In this document: one piece after another, positions 1 to 8,117 of the stretch
Position numbering within the stretch: position 1 is the stretch's first letter
Layout of the letters: each line of letters starts with the position of its first letter
Assembly: GCF_042643145.1 (NCBI RefSeq)
Contig: NZ_JBHRSA010000004.1
Coordinates: 1 to 64,000, forward strand
Direction of reading: 5' to 3'
DNA length: 64,000 nucleotides
DNA from: Virgibacillus_O xinjiangensis
Lineage (GTDB): Bacteria; Bacillota; Bacilli; Bacillales; Amphibacillaceae
Made by a program: the position numbers and the translations under genes
The notes under the pieces: generated by a model
Databases searched by the model: none
What the model was told of the DNA's origin: nothing
Seen by the model: only the letters and a program-made list of their open reading frames with translations

Positions 1-65
1 GTATACGGGTCCGTACGTACGGTGGTGTGAGAGGACGGAGGTTAGTCACCTCCTCCTACTCGATT
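1..65 (+). mobile_element. 3' end of a group II intron (domains V-VI), cut by the window edge
   Basis: The first 65 bases resemble the conserved 3' end of bacterial group II introns. A domain V-like hairpin (CCGTACGTACGG with a GGTGTGAGAGGAC follow-on) is followed by a domain VI-like stem, GGAGG...CCTCC, ending in CTACTCGATT. The reverse transcriptase/maturase would lie to the left, outside the window. Recognition rests on remembered consensus, not on a search, and the exact 3' splice junction (about base 64 or 65) is a guess. Confidence 0.6.
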
Positions 66-94
66 ATGAAATAAAAAACATAGGAGTTGTTAGA

Positions 95-847
95 ATGACT
101 AGAACAGTATTAGTAACAGGCAGTAGTAGGGGGTTAGGAGCGGCTATTGGAAAGACATTGTCACAACAAGGATTTCAAGTGGTTATCAATTACTATAAGA
201 GCAAAGATGCTGCGGAGAAGCTCGTTTCTGAGATTGGTAAAGAGAATGCTGTTGCAATTCAGGCTGATGTAACAAATCGTAGTGAAGTAGATAGATTGAT
301 AAAAGAAGCAACAGAATATTTTGGCCAAATAGATGTTGTTGTCAACAATGCATTAGTAGACTTCAAGTTTGATCCAAATAAACAGAAAGCCTTCACAGAA
401 CTTACTTGGGATGACTACCAAAAACAACTAGATGGTACTTTAAAAGCAGCATTTAATGTAGTTCAAAGCGTCATACCTCAATTTATTGGACGGCAAAATG
501 GAAGTATTATAAGTATAGGTACTAATTTATATCAAAACCCTGTGGTGCCTTACCATGAATATACGACAGCTAAAGCTGGATTAATAGGTTTCACACGTAA
601 TATCGCTTCTGAATTAGGACAATATGGGATAAAAGCGAATGTAGTTTCAGGCGGGTTATTAAAAACGACGGACGCCAGTGCTGAAACAACACCAGAGGTA
701 TTCGACGTAATTGCTCAATCAACACCATTGAAGAAGGTGACCACACCCCAAGATGTAGCCAATATGGTCGCTTATTTATCTTCGGAAAATGCGGACGGTA
801 TTACAGGGCAAAACTTTACAGTAGACGGCGGATTGACAATGAACTAG
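95..847 (+). CDS. SDR-family NAD(P)-dependent oxidoreductase
   Basis: A 250-residue classical short-chain dehydrogenase/reductase of the FabG type, expected to be cytosolic and NAD(P)H-dependent. The nucleotide-binding motif TGSSRGLG is at residues 8-15, NNA at 84-86 and the catalytic YTTAK at 156-160. The usual catalytic serine, 13 residues before the tyrosine, is threonine 143 here. The ATG has a TAGGAG ribosome site about 9 bases upstream. It lies just downstream of the group II intron end and upstream of a flavin monooxygenase and an MFS transporter, so a catabolic or detoxifying role is likely. The substrate cannot be read from the sequence. Confidence 0.9.
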   Translation: MTRTVLVTGSSRGLGAAIGKTLSQQGFQVVINYYKSKDAAEKLVSEIGKENAVAIQADVTNRSEVDRLIKEATEYFGQIDVVVNNALVDFKFDPNKQKAFTELTWDDYQKQLDGTLKAAFNVVQSVIPQFIGRQNGSIISIGTNLYQNPVVPYHEYTTAKAGLIGFTRNIASELGQYGIKANVVSGGLLKTTDASAETTPEVFDVIAQSTPLKKVTTPQDVANMVAYLSSENADGITGQNFTVDGGLTMN

Positions 848-927
848 TAGCTAAGATTACCAAGAATAACTCTTCACCAAAAAAGGAGTAAAGAGATTAA
901 TAATGATGTATGTTGAGGTGTAAACAA

Positions 928-2235
928 ATGACTAGAACGAAAGAAAAACAACTACACTTAGGTGTTTTGCTGTATGGTTGTGGACACCATCAAGCAGCTT
1001 GGTTAATGCCTGAATCGAGCGTGGAACACATCGGAGACATTTCATATTACCAATCTTTAGCACAGCTGGCGGAAAAGGGTTACTTTGACGCAGTATTTTT
1101 TGCTGATCATCAATCATTTCAAGGCAAAGATTCTAGTGAGATGCCAGCGTTTTGGTTTGATCCAGTAGTCAATTTGACTGCTATCTCACAAGTGACTGAT
1201 CATGTGGGGTTAGTTTCAACCATTTCAAGTACCTTTTCTAATCCTTTTACAGCTTCACGGCAGCTATTAAGTTTAGACCATATTACAAAAGGTCGGGTTG
1301 GTTGGAATCTCGTTACGTCAATGACTGATTTTGAGGCGTTGAATCATGGTATGGAAGAATTACCTTCCCATGACAAACGTTATGAGAAGGCAGATGAATT
1401 CGCTGCGTTAATGAATAAATTATTTCTTTCCTGGGACAGCAATGAGTTTATCCATGATAGAGAAGAAGGAAAATTGATAAATCCGGCAAACATTCAGCCT
1501 TTTAACCACGAAGGGACCTATTTCAAAGTGTATGGCCCATCCACTACGCCAAAAAGTCCTCAGGGCAAACCAGTATCAATGCAAGCAGGGGCATCTAAAC
1601 AAGGCATTGCGTTAGCCGCAAAATACGCCGATGCAGTCTATTCAGTGTCATGGAACTTAAAGCAAGCAAAAGAATTTCGCGAAAAATTAGATGAACAAGT
1701 TAAAAAAAGCGAAGACGGCAATAGGCATATTAAAGTATTTCCTGGCTTAGTAACCTATGTAGGCCATACTCATGAAGAAGCTTTAGCCAAAAAAACAGCA
1801 TTAGATGAGCAATTACCTCTTGAAACAGCTTTAAGAAAGTTGAGTTTCTTTATTCAACAAGACTGTTCTGATTGGGAAATTGATAAAGAAGTACCTCAAT
1901 TACCCACAGTAGAAGAATTTACTGGTCCAGTTGGACGTTACGAAACGATACTAGAAATTATAAATGATACCCGACCTACAGTAAGAGAATTATTAGGATA
2001 TCTAAGTGCTGGCGGTGGACATCACACGCTGATAGGCACACCTGGAGAAATTGTGGATCAGATGGAAGTCTGGTTTGAAGCGGGCGTGGCTGATGGATTT
2101 AATCTTATGCCTCCTACATTACCCGGTAGTTTAGAAGACTTTGTTGAACTGATTGTTCCTGAAATGCAAAAAAGAGGTATTTTCAGAAAGAATTACGAAG
2201 AACATACCTTCCGTGAACATTTAGGATTAACCTAA
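928..2235 (+). CDS. NtaA/DmoA-family FMN-dependent monooxygenase (LLM class)
   Basis: A 435-residue flavin-dependent monooxygenase of the bacterial luciferase-like superfamily, nitrilotriacetate monooxygenase component A / dimethylsulfide monooxygenase branch. The family uses FMNH2 from a separate reductase to oxidise organosulfur or aminopolycarboxylate substrates. Seen: an N-terminal barrel strand with YGCGHHQAAW, FFADHQSF, GRVGWNLVTS and SMQAGASKQG, and the C-terminal GTPGEIVDQM...ADGFNLMPP segment typical of the branch. I chose the ATG at 928, preceded by GAGGTG at 8 bases, over an in-frame ATG at 910 that has no ribosome site. No flavin reductase gene lies in the window. It follows the SDR gene by 80 bases in the same direction. 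Confidence 0.88.
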   Translation: MTRTKEKQLHLGVLLYGCGHHQAAWLMPESSVEHIGDISYYQSLAQLAEKGYFDAVFFADHQSFQGKDSSEMPAFWFDPVVNLTAISQVTDHVGLVSTISSTFSNPFTASRQLLSLDHITKGRVGWNLVTSMTDFEALNHGMEELPSHDKRYEKADEFAALMNKLFLSWDSNEFIHDREEGKLINPANIQPFNHEGTYFKVYGPSTTPKSPQGKPVSMQAGASKQGIALAAKYADAVYSVSWNLKQAKEFREKLDEQVKKSEDGNRHIKVFPGLVTYVGHTHEEALAKKTALDEQLPLETALRKLSFFIQQDCSDWEIDKEVPQLPTVEEFTGPVGRYETILEIINDTRPTVRELLGYLSAGGGHHTLIGTPGEIVDQMEVWFEAGVADGFNLMPPTLPGSLEDFVELIVPEMQKRGIFRKNYEEHTFREHLGLT

Positions 2236-3191
2236 TAAATTAAATATAAAATAACTGTACTGGTTGAAAAGGCAAGAAATGATATTAGTATGAAAACTTG
2301 AGAATTTTCTCGTAATGGTAATTGTAACTAGACTTACTTATCCGGTCAATGGTTTATATAAGAGGGTCAAATAAATAAAAAAATCAATAAGGTGAGAAAT
2401 ACATTGATAATTAGTTTTGGTTCGGGCGCAGTTGCTGAACAACACATGATACTCTTTTTTCATAAATTAAACTGCATCTGCTAGTTAGACACACGTTTCG
2501 TGTGTTTTCCCAAAAGGCAAAGGTATTGATGATAGATTCCTGTATGATAGAAAGAGAATAGGGTAAACGTCTTGAACATTTACTTTCTCTAGATTCTATG
2601 TGTGAATGCCTGGCTTTCGGTTGATCGAAACCAATTTATTTCATCACGGAAATCATCACGGAAATCCACCTATCATCTTTCCGAAACCATTTTATGCAAG
2701 TTTGTAAAATAAAGAGGGAGTGTAAACCTAACGGTATAAAAGAAAGGTCTTGAGTTTTAGGAAGGTTTACACTCCTGATGCATTTTTTTGGACTCTTGTC
2801 CAGAAGATTACAACTGATCTTGCCCCCAACGATGCCCCAATTATGCCCCAAAATAATTAAAAGCTTTCTCATTATATGGCAAGGTTAATATTTAACAAGG
2901 GATTTCTCTTTCAGCTGAAGAGTCGAATCATTAAATCTTTTCCCATACTTACCATGGCATAGCTATGTAAAAATTGTTGTCCAATTAATTATTTTTTAAA
3001 TTATTTAAATTTTTATAATATATGTTGCGTATAGAGGAATTTTTACCTTATATTCCCAAGTACATGCCATTATAATAGGGTTTATTATTGAAGATTGAGG
3101 AGGTGCTTACCTGTATCATTAGAATTCTAAATATTCGATAATTAACAAGACGATTATTATTGGAATCAGAAATGAGAAGGGGAGATGTGTA
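2236..3191. other. Gene-poor gap with a 13-bp inverted repeat and short ORF debris
   Basis: Nearly 1 kb without a convincing gene. It holds a perfect 13-bp inverted repeat (GGAGTGTAAACCT at 2717-2729 and its complement at 2763-2775), a small hairpin ACACACG/CGTGTGT near 2487-2503, and three GCCCC(A) units near 2822-2850. A TTG-started 26-codon frame at 2404-2484 has a weak ribosome site and may be the remnant of a deleted gene. An AT-rich stretch at 2980-3050 could hold the promoter of the transporter gene that follows. Confidence 0.5.
2717..2775. repeat. Perfect 13-bp inverted repeat with 33-base loop
   Basis: GGAGTGTAAACCT (2717-2729) and AGGTTTACACTCC (2763-2775) are exact complements separated by 33 bases. 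CCTAA/TTAGG inside the loop could extend the stem past a small bulge. No T-tract follows, so an operator or the debris of a small mobile element is as likely as a terminator. Confidence 0.6.
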
Positions 3192-4550
3192 ATGGCAAAA
3201 GTAAATCCGGAACGAATTATTGGTGACAGTAAATTTAAGCGCTTTCATTTAAGTCTATTTTTATGGAGTTTTATAATCATTTTGTTCGATGGATATGATT
3301 TGGCTGTCTATGGAACAGCTTTACCAATCATAATGGAAGAATGGGGGTTAAGTTCGGTCCAAGCAGGGACAATAGCAAGCTACGGTCTCTTCGGAATGAT
3401 GTTTGGAGCAATTATATTTGGTATATTAGCTGACCGTATTGGGAGAAAAAGAGTTATTATCATCAATGTACTGCTATTTAGTTTATTCACCTTACTGTGT
3501 GGTTTTGCAAACTCAGCAATGACTTTCTCTATATGTCGTTTTATAGCGGGATTAGGTTTAGGAGGTATTATGCCGAATATTGCAGCATTAGTATCAGATT
3601 ATGCTCCTAGAACAATGAAAATCAAATTAGTATCTTCTACACTCATTAGCTTTGCCATTGGCGGAGCACTAGCACCAACTGTTGGAGTTCTTTTGATTGA
3701 GGCATTTGGATGGCAATCTGTTTTTATTGTTGCAGGCTTGCCGCTTCTAACGATCCCTTTCTTAATGAAGCAACTACCAGAGTCAACTAGCTATCTTATC
3801 CGGACTGGTAAGAAGGAACAGTTATTTGCAACTCTGGTAAAAGTGAGCCCTGATTCAACATTCAAGATGACTGATGAAGTCGAGGAAGTAAAAACAACAT
3901 CAACAAAGGTTCCTGTTGCAGGATTGTTTAAAGAGAATCGAGCTTTAAGTACTATTGGATTTTGGATAGCATTCTTCTGTGCCTTATTAATGGTATACGG
4001 ATTAAACACTTGGTTACCTAAGCTAATGATCGAAGCTGGCTATGGCTTAAATTCAAGTTTAGTCTTCCTTATTGGGCTTCAAGGCGGAGCTGTTCTCGGG
4101 ATTCTTGCTCTAAGTAATTTATGTGAAAAATATGGTTCTAAAAAGGTTATCATTGCATCTTATATTTCCGGAGCCATTGCTTTAGCGTTACTAGGATTAG
4201 GCGGAAGTACATTCTATATTTTTGTATTAGTAGCAGTTGCAGGGGCTGCTACAACAGGTTCCCAAGTTTTGATACAAGCTTATGTAACATCGTTCTACCC
4301 CTCAGAAATGAAATCAACAGGTTTAGGGGTAGCTTCAGGAATTGGGCGACTCGGCGGTATGACTGGACCGATTCTAGGGGGATTCTTGTTGACAATGGCT
4401 TTACCTAACTTCATGAATTTCCTGGTATTTTCAATAATCGGTGTTGTCGCAGCTATTGGTTTATCAACCATTGCTGATAAATATTCAGCTTCCAATATAG
4501 AGACAAGAGCCACTAGTAAGAGTGTTGGTATACTAAGTAAAGCAGAATAG
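3192..4550 (+). CDS. MFS transporter, aromatic acid:H+ symporter (AAHS) type
   Basis: A 452-residue major facilitator with about 12 hydrophobic spans. DGYDLAVYG in the first span and LADRIGRKRV between spans 2 and 3 are hallmarks of the AAHS branch (PcaK, BenK), which imports benzoate-like acids with protons. GGMTGPILGG appears in the second half. Start: ATG with GAAGGGGAG a few bases upstream. It lies about 950 bases after the flavin monooxygenase in the same direction and probably belongs to the same uptake-and-oxidation module. The substrate is inferred from the branch only. Confidence 0.88.
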   Translation: MAKVNPERIIGDSKFKRFHLSLFLWSFIIILFDGYDLAVYGTALPIIMEEWGLSSVQAGTIASYGLFGMMFGAIIFGILADRIGRKRVIIINVLLFSLFTLLCGFANSAMTFSICRFIAGLGLGGIMPNIAALVSDYAPRTMKIKLVSSTLISFAIGGALAPTVGVLLIEAFGWQSVFIVAGLPLLTIPFLMKQLPESTSYLIRTGKKEQLFATLVKVSPDSTFKMTDEVEEVKTTSTKVPVAGLFKENRALSTIGFWIAFFCALLMVYGLNTWLPKLMIEAGYGLNSSLVFLIGLQGGAVLGILALSNLCEKYGSKKVIIASYISGAIALALLGLGGSTFYIFVLVAVAGAATTGSQVLIQAYVTSFYPSEMKSTGLGVASGIGRLGGMTGPILGGFLLTMALPNFMNFLVFSIIGVVAAIGLSTIADKYSASNIETRATSKSVGILSKAE

Positions 4551-4563
4551 GAGGCTCAAACAA

Positions 4564-4590
4564 GTGAAAATTACCTATGTAAATCAATAG
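4564..4590 (+). pseudogene. Start of a deleted gene: ribosome site plus eight codons
   Basis: Immediately after the transporter stop, an ideal AGGAGG (4549-4554) is followed 9 bases later by GTG and eight codons (MKITYVNQ), then TAG. The strength of the ribosome site and its position suggest that the next gene of the operon once began here and has been truncated or deleted. What it encoded cannot be told. Confidence 0.4.
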
Positions 4591-4745
4591 CATTAATAAC
4601 TTTGGAAGAGAAAATTTGAGGGATATCTACAATCATATGTCCAGCTTTTTTGCTCCAGCCAAAATAAATATGGCTTTTGTAAATATAATAATCATCGACA
4701 CAAATGCTTCCATACCGGTATCTAACTTTGTTCCCATATGACTAC
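4571..4745 (-). pseudogene. Possible C-terminal fragment of an unidentified protein
   Basis: On the minus strand an open frame of about 55 codons without a good start ends in TAA at 4571. Its composition is protein-like (for example YFGWSKKAGHMIVDIPQIF). I do not recognise the family. It may be the tail of a gene lost during the rearrangement that also truncated the plus-strand operon, or it may be chance. Confidence 0.25.
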
Positions 4746-4807
4746 TTTTGTCGAAACTATTGCCATAAAAATGGAAAGTTGTCATAATCATATTCGTTGG
4801 GTCTTTA
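4745..4807 (+). promoter_or_regulatory. Spo0A-type box and promoter of the first spo0E-like gene
   Basis: CTTTTGTCGAAACTATTG (4745-4762) contains TGTCGAA, matching the Spo0A box TGNCGAA. Downstream are a -35 TTGTCA (4779-4784) and a -10-like TCTTTA (4802-4807) with a 17-base spacer. The same 18-base element and the same -35 region occur upstream of the paralogue at 12236, which makes a conserved control region likely. Confidence 0.6.
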
Positions 4808-4850
4808 AACGAAAGGCCTACTCGAAATTAATAAAGAGGAGAAATGAAAC

Positions 4851-5024
4851 ATGGGGCAAGTGATTGAACCAGTAGACATGGATCTGCCTGCACTTATCAG
4901 GAGAAAGAAACAGGAAATGATTCAACTCGGCTTGGTGTTTGGATTGACAAACCCGATGACGCTCGAATGCAGCCAACAATTGGATAACCTCTTGAACCAA
5001 TTGCAACAAGGAAAACTATACTAA
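4851..5024 (+). CDS. Spo0E-family aspartyl-phosphate phosphatase (small)
   Basis: A 57-residue protein of the Spo0E family. These small helical-hairpin proteins remove phosphate from Spo0A~P and so restrain entry into sporulation. Seen: the first-helix pattern IRRKKQEMIQLGLVFGL and the second-helix signature SQQLDNLLN containing SQxLD. RBS AGAGGAGA lies 9 bases before the ATG. It is monocistronic, ending in a terminator at 5067-5092. A paralogue of identical length at 12236-12409 shares the GQ start, QEMIQLGL, CSQQLD and the upstream control sequence, so the pair arose by duplication. Confidence 0.85.
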   Translation: MGQVIEPVDMDLPALIRRKKQEMIQLGLVFGLTNPMTLECSQQLDNLLNQLQQGKLY

Positions 5025-5066
5025 GAAACAATAATAAAAATAACAAAATAAGAAGGATCATAAGGG

Positions 5067-5092
5067 CACCGTGCAAGCGGTGTTTATTTTTT
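5067..5092 (+). terminator. Rho-independent terminator after the spo0E-like gene
   Basis: CACCG / CGGTG stem with a 6-base loop, followed by TTTATTTTTT. Confidence 0.75.
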
Positions 5093-5359
5093 CTGTTAAA
5101 TTTTTATGGTGAGGTGATACAAATTGCTAATGTACAACACTTGCTTGGCTCCGGATGCTACGCCGTATTTCAGAGGACCTTCTGTTCAAAAGTTCTTAAC
5201 TAATATGCAAGAGTGAAGCAACGGAGTATAATCACGGATGAAATCTTAGAATAAGTCCGTATAATTGTGTAAAAGTGTAAAAAAGAATGATCACATCAAT
5301 TCTTGGTTAAAATGTTTTCTACGGCCGAAAAAATTTAAAAAGAGAATCGATGTGACCCC

Positions 5360-6145
5360 ATTACAGTTTAGCCTAAATATGGATGTTTTAAAAGCCTTTC
5401 CGTAATGAGCTCAAATATTGATGCGGTAGTAAAACCGACCATTGTTCTGGTACTGAATAAGTACTTGGAAAAAAAGAGATGAACACCTAAAAGTTTCCCG
5501 TTATGATCTTTCAGAGAATCGGGCGTACTATAGAAATGGCTATTACGAGCGAGATTTTATGATGAATATCGGAAAGAAAACTTACGTGTACGAAAACTCT
5601 CATAGGGGCTTCGCTCCGTCTATATTTGAAAATTATCAGCGATTCAATAAAGCCTTCGTACTTTCCATGCTTGAAATGGCAGTTGACGGTGTTTCCACTC
5701 GTAAAGTAAAGAATATAAGTAGAAGAGTTAGATGGAGAGGGTGTATCCAGTCTTTTGTCTCCTTCTTGACCGAGAAGTTGGACCCAATTGTAAACAAGTG
5801 GATGAAGTCAAGGTGGAGTTGAAAAAGGATTTTTGATACCGTAAAAGCTAGAAAGTTCAAAGATGAATTCATCATCCAATATGAAGAAGATCAGAAGTTG
5901 AAGAAGGTGATAGAGACCTTGGAAGAGGGGTTTGATATGTCATTCAAATCCTTAATGTACCGGTGAAATACCATCAGTTTATCCGGAGTACGAATTCATT
6001 GGAACGCCTGAAACAAGAGGTTCGACGCAGAAAAAAGGTCATCCGTATCTTCCCGAATACCCAATCAGTTTTCCATTTGAATGGGCTGTACTGATGGATT
6101 ATGCAGAGGAACAAAAGAAGAAAATATTGTTTAGAAAAGGGTAGT
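5360..6145 (+). pseudogene. IS256-family transposase, internally deleted and frameshifted
   Basis: N-terminal pieces read as IS256 transposase: SSNIDAVVKPTIVLVLNKYL, SRYDLSENRAYYRNGYYERD, then FVLSMLEMAVDGVSTRKVKN and LTEKLDPIVNKW, ending in a stop near 5821. After a jump the C-terminal part resumes (KFKDEFIIQYEEDQKLKKVI, TLEEGFD) and fragments again through frameshifts to about 6145. The central catalytic region between LTEKLDPIV and KFKDE is deleted. No functional transposase can be made. Confidence 0.8.
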
Positions 6146-6159
6146 GTGAGCGCCCGGAA

Positions 6160-6204
6160 ATTTGGTTTGGCAGGAAGGGGGAACCCCCTTCTGCCAAACC
6201 AAAT
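6160..6204 (+). repeat. Long G/C hairpin inside the IS256 relic
   Basis: ATTTGGTTTGGCAG(G)AAGGGGG / CCCCCTTCTGCCAAACCAAAT forms a stem of about 21 bp with one bulged G and a 2-base loop. It sits just after the transposase remnant and before the right end. It may be the element's own terminator or a barrier to read-through. Confidence 0.75.
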
Positions 6205-6414
6205 CCAACCTTAATCAATAAGTGGTTGAAAAATTGTAACTAGAATTTACACAACGATGGGGACTTGACTAAAATTGACGTGCAGACTATGTGCTTCAGC
6301 AATGTTATAGTAAAATAACGAGAAAGGGACTTCTGCCTGGTCATTTAAGTGTGTGGCCGAAATGAAAAAATAAAACCCCTTGCTGCATGATAAGAAATGA
6401 GATTACATTATACT

Positions 6415-6582
6415 AAGACTGTGAATATGCCTTAGAAGGGGGCTTGAGGTGTTAGGTTCTCCATTTGTATATGAGCTAATACTATCGTAATGTCTACATA
6501 AGGTTAGTGGCTTATGAAAAGAGTTAGTTCAAGGCCACTGAGCTCTAGGATGGACATAAGCTCCATACAGAGCCTATTTTTA
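6415..6582 (+). ncRNA. Candidate structured RNA ending in a terminator hairpin
   Basis: Between the IS relic and the toxin locus, a TATACT box (6409-6414) precedes about 165 bases without a gene. These can fold into AGTGGCTT/AAGgCCACT (6506-6539) and GCTCT-ATGG/CCAT-AGAGC (6542-6573) followed by CTATTTTTA. The layout suits a small RNA with an intrinsic terminator. I see no good -35 and recognise no RNA family. Confidence 0.3.
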
Positions 6583-6622
6583 TGTTGATTTTATTGAAAA
6601 TTCACTATTTATTGATAAATTT

Positions 6623-6631
6623 TGTTATAAT
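6623..6631 (+). promoter_or_regulatory. Extended -10 promoter of the holin-like toxin
   Basis: TGTTATAAT is a perfect extended -10 (TGnTATAAT), about 75 bases before the toxin start. That leaves a 5' leader of about 70 bases that can fold, as type I toxin mRNAs usually do. Confidence 0.65.
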
Positions 6632-6706
6632 AAAGCCAAGTGTATAAGGCTTTCATGGGTGGTGATTCACTCCCTTCTCAACGCTTGCAGAAAGGGGGTG
6701 TTTCTG

Positions 6707-6784
6707 ATGACAGTATTCGAAGCATTGATTCTAATGATTTCCTTTGGAACATTAATTATAGCCATACTGTCGGATAAAAAATAA
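6707..6784 (+). CDS. Putative holin-like toxin, type I toxin-antitoxin system
   Basis: A 25-residue peptide beginning MTVFEALILMISFGTLI and ending ILSDKK, with one membrane span and a charged tail. This matches the small putative holin-like toxins of Firmicutes type I systems, which damage membranes when their antisense RNA is absent. RBS AAAGGGGG lies just upstream of the ATG. The stop codon overlaps the left arm of a hairpin with T-tracts on both strands, a typical 3' end for these loci. A second terminator follows at 6866-6898. The peptide is slightly shorter than usual, but the N-terminal signature is clear. Confidence 0.8.
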   Translation: MTVFEALILMISFGTLIIAILSDKK

Positions 6785-6824
6785 CCACCCTATAGGCCTG
6801 ACAAGCGATTAAGGTGGTTTTTTA
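6783..6824. terminator. Bidirectional terminator between toxin mRNA and antitoxin RNA
   Basis: AACCACC (6783-6789) pairs with GGTGGTT (6813-6819). The plus strand continues in a T-tract and the minus strand reads into ATTTTTTAT, so both convergent RNAs could end here. Confidence 0.75.
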
Positions 6825-6865
6825 TCCGAAAGTGAGTCGCCCCCTTGAAGGGCTATTACACTTGG

Positions 6866-6898
6866 CCGTTTGGTGTTACAGCACCATACGGTTTTTTA
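6866..6898 (+). terminator. Second terminator downstream of the toxin
   Basis: CCGTTTGGTG / CACCATACGG stem with a small loop followed by TTTTTT. This distal hairpin is a recurrent companion of holin-like toxin loci. Confidence 0.75.
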
Positions 6899-6999
6899 AT
6901 TTAGGATTTTCTATCTTTAGTATATCCCAAATTTGGTGAAATTAAAACCATTTGTTTATATTTTACAATATTGAAGTATTTCTAGAGTATAGCACATAT

Positions 7000-8017
7000 A
7001 ATAAAGGAAACACCAAAAGGTGCGAATAAGTTGTCAAAGTATGGTGAATAATGCTGTATCGCCCAGCAGGCATTAGATAATATTTCAAAACTTCTTTCTT
7101 CACATATTAGTCTGCATTTTCTCCTCATTCTACTCAACTTGGTATTTTACCTTTGCGTGTCTGTTAACGGGTATAAGATTTAAAGGGAAGATTTCTGCAA
7201 AACAATCACTATTTAAGTTTCATTTGTTTAGCTAGTGTGTTAAATTCATAATTAAATTAACTCAAGCGGAGAGAGCCACTCGACTTTACTAGATCTTCCT
7301 CTGTTATGTATTTTTTTTAACATATGTTTACACTGTCCATTTTGAAGGGAAAACTTCTCCCTAGTCTTCAACCTAACAAAGGAATCGTTGGATTTCTGGG
7401 GGATTCGTATAGTTCATCTGTTGCATTCTCATAATCTAGCTTTTAAATATACAACTACCCGGGATCAACCCTGAAACTTTACAAATTAATTACGATTGCC
7501 CCATAAGTTGGACTCATTTTAAAGAGCGGGAACATCGCCACTCCCTTTACCAATCTCGCAATACCTAACCCATATCCGATCAGTTGAGGGGAGAATTGGA
7601 ACGTTATAACAATTGGATGAGTAATATTACTTTGAAATGCTCCTTATTTTGTTGCCCATAATTGCTCTTTGTGGGGTGTGCAAAAGGGTTCAAAAAGGAG
7701 CGAAATAAATACCTGACGAGAAAAATATTTTGTACCTGTTAGGGTTACTCATTATCTTACTTACAGCATGTACATTATCAGGGGGAAGACCTAGCGCCCG
7801 GTAATCATACATATTCAGAAAACAGATTTTATAGTTGATTAGCAACAAATAGCTATGATAATTCGTCAATTTGATGACCAGAAAAAATCTTAACAAAGAA
7901 TATCTCCGGCCGAGAAGGAGAAGGAATCATACAAGTAGTCATTCAGCTTATCACTTGGTGCAAGGACTTAACCATTTTTTCTCGATTAATTTTAATTATG
8001 GATAAACCAACAAGAAT
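7000..8017. other. Gene-poor kilobase between the toxin locus and the amidase
   Basis: No convincing intact gene on either strand. The stretch is AT-rich with many stops in all frames. The only coding-like signal is a lipoprotein signal-peptide fragment at 7709-7804. I see no repeats, RNA genes or clear promoters in the rest. Confidence 0.5.
7709..7804 (+). pseudogene. Lipoprotein remnant with mutated start codon
   Basis: A good AAGGAG (7695-7700) is followed 8 bases later by ATA where ATG is expected. The 31-codon frame then reads as a lipoprotein signal: charged PDEKN, hydrophobic LLGLLIILL, and lipobox LTAC. A stop follows soon after. The most economical reading is a lipoprotein gene that lost its start codon and most of its body. 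Confidence 0.35.
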
Positions 8018-8096
8018 TATACCTCCTCCCCCTAGAAGGCACTTGCACACTATTTATGCAAGTACCTTCTAGGGAGAGGAGGTATATTGGTACAGG
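8018..8096. repeat. 79-base near-perfect hairpin after the amidase gene
   Basis: Two 30-base arms beginning TATACCTCCTC and ending GAGGAGGTATA, including CCTAGAAGG/CCTTCTAGG and ACTTGCA/TGCAAGT, pair with three or fewer mismatches around a loop of about 9 bases. It lies 21 bases beyond the amidase stop, so it could terminate that transcript, but there is no proper T-tract. A miniature mobile element is the alternative. Confidence 0.75.
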
Positions 8097-8117
8097 GGAA
8101 AACGGGTGGTAAATTAG

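Larger units (their letters stand above)
5253..6266 (+). mobile_element. Degenerate IS256-family insertion sequence with both ends
   Basis: The ends are imperfect inverted repeats: AAGTCCgtATaaTTGTGTAAA on the left (from 5253) and, complemented, AAGTCCccATcgTTGTGTAAA on the right (ending 6266). Between them are broken pieces of an IS256-type transposase. At about 1.01 kb the element is shorter than the usual 1.3 kb because the middle of the transposase, including most of the DDE catalytic core, is missing. No convincing target-site duplication is visible. It is an immobile relic. Confidence 0.8.
6775..6980 (-). ncRNA. Predicted antisense antitoxin RNA
   Basis: On the minus strand an extended -10 TGCTATACT (plus 6986-6994) and a second TATACT (plus 6919-6924) both face the toxin. 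Transcripts from either would end at the bidirectional hairpin at 6783-6819, giving an RNA of about 130-200 bases that covers the 3' end of the toxin mRNA, as in txpA/RatA-like pairs. The boundaries are inferred. Confidence 0.5.

Noticed and set aside
2636..2872. A 78-codon minus-strand frame and GCCCC repeats, considered as the tail of an integrase
   Set aside because: No tyrosine-recombinase motif (R-H-R-Y) can be read on either strand, and the frame lacks a ribosome site.
5253..6266. Intact insertion sequence
   Set aside because: The ends pair, but the transposase is frameshifted and has lost its centre; no target-site duplication is visible.
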